From the NCBI GenBank assembly GCA_017745075.1, contig JAGIAD010000028.1, forward strand, positions 310,001 through 374,000: a stretch of DNA of 64,000 bases. Reading direction: 5' to 3'. The position numbers and the translations under genes were made by a program. The notes beneath the pieces were generated by a model. The model saw nothing but the letters and a program-made list of their open reading frames with translations. It had not been told where the DNA came from and did not search any database. This document shows, piece after piece, positions 63,697 to 64,000 of the stretch. Each line of letters opens with the position of its first letter. The stretch's first letter is position 1. Source of the DNA: Sphingobacteriaceae bacterium. GTDB lineage: Bacteria; Bacteroidota; Bacteroidia; Sphingobacteriales; Sphingobacteriaceae.

Positions 63697-64000
63697 ATGG
63701 TGATGAGCAGATATATGCAGGTAATTATTGAGACACCAAAAGGTGCCCACCAAAAATTCGATTACGAGCCCAAAAGCGGTCGCTTTTTGCTGAGCAAACT
63801 GATGCCGGCGGGTATGGTATTCCCGTTTGATTTTGGTTTTATTCCCGGCACTGTGGGAGAAGACGGCGATCCGCTTGATGTTATGCTGCTCTCTGAACTC
63901 CATACCTTCACGGGCTGTGTAGTTGAATGCCGGATTATTGGAGGGATAAAAGCCTGGCAGCGGGAGAAAGATGGAACAATAACGCGTAATGACCGTTTTA
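63697..64000 (+). CDS. ppa: Inorganic pyrophosphatase (class I), 3' end outside window
   Basis: Soluble enzyme hydrolysing pyrophosphate to phosphate. The 101 codons present include I-I-E-T-P-K-G, K-F-D-Y-E-P, the P-F-D-F-G-F-I-P-G-T substrate loop and the metal-binding E-D-G-D-P-L-D-V signature. Three in-frame ATGs (63697, 63703, 63715) are possible starts. Family similarity begins at the last one (MQVIIETPKG). The gene runs off the right edge, so the C-terminal half is not seen. Confidence 0.92.
   Translation, partial: MVMSRYMQVIIETPKGAHQKFDYEPKSGRFLLSKLMPAGMVFPFDFGFIPGTVGEDGDPLDVMLLSELHTFTGCVVECRIIGGIKAWQREKDGTITRNDRF

Noticed and set aside
63562..63903. 113-codon minus-strand frame at the right edge
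   Set aside because: It is antisense to the clearly recognisable pyrophosphatase gene.

Overview
The window looks like chromosome of a Bacteroidota bacterium of the Sphingobacteriaceae (Pedobacter-like). The evidence is four SusC/SusD outer-membrane uptake pairs, a hybrid two-component sensor, an ECF sigma/FecR pair, DUF4843/DUF5000/PKD-like lipoproteins, a histone H1-like protein, TAnnTTTG promoter elements and almost no Shine-Dalgarno signals. No rRNA, tRNA, CRISPR array or intact mobile element was seen. Genus-level assignment is inference.

Layout. 1-9.6 kb: a minus-strand CHRD lipoprotein-SusC-SusD operon (SusD runs off the left edge), divergent from a 1372-aa hybrid two-component regulator that is its likely controller. 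9.9-27.4 kb: a minus-strand glycan-utilisation locus of GntR-type regulator, sodium/solute symporter, SusC, SusD, two carbohydrate-binding-type lipoproteins, a GH95 fucosidase and two clan GH-D alpha-galactosidase-like enzymes. Together these would bind, import and trim alpha-fucosyl/alpha-galactosyl glycans. 27.8-33.2 kb: a small YtxH-like gene, then a SusC/SusD pair whose leader carries a SAM-I (S-box) riboswitch with its own terminator, a 24-codon ORF ending Met-Cys-Ile-Ser-Cys, and a second terminator whose 5' arm contains that ORF's stop codon. 33.3-34.6 kb: a TlpA-like thioredoxin on the plus strand. 34.6-35.3 kb: a cluster of intergenic repeats. 35.3-47.7 kb: a cell-surface-signalling locus (ECF sigma, FecR anti-sigma, STN-containing SusC, SusD, DUF4843, PKD-like lipoprotein, TlpA/DUF4369 thioredoxin, trypsin-like/PDZ protease).

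48-53.6 kb holds housekeeping and small genes: DUF1772, histone H1-like, methionine aminopeptidase, a KOW protein, an AI-2E family permease and mnmE. 53.6-59.6 kb is a decaying accessory stretch. It contains a fragment of a CzcA-type efflux pump, an IS1182-type transposase fragment, an SDR gene with both a frameshift and a nonsense codon, and two intact lipoprotein genes (DUF3472 and an endonuclease/exonuclease/phosphatase). 59.6-64 kb is a stress cluster: DUF421 membrane protein, an acidic small protein, large-subunit catalase with a DUF892 ferritin-like protein, and the start of inorganic pyrophosphatase.

The most noteworthy signal is the layered SAM-riboswitch/leader-ORF/terminator arrangement in front of a SusC/SusD transporter. 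It suggests sulfur or methionine status controls outer-membrane nutrient import.
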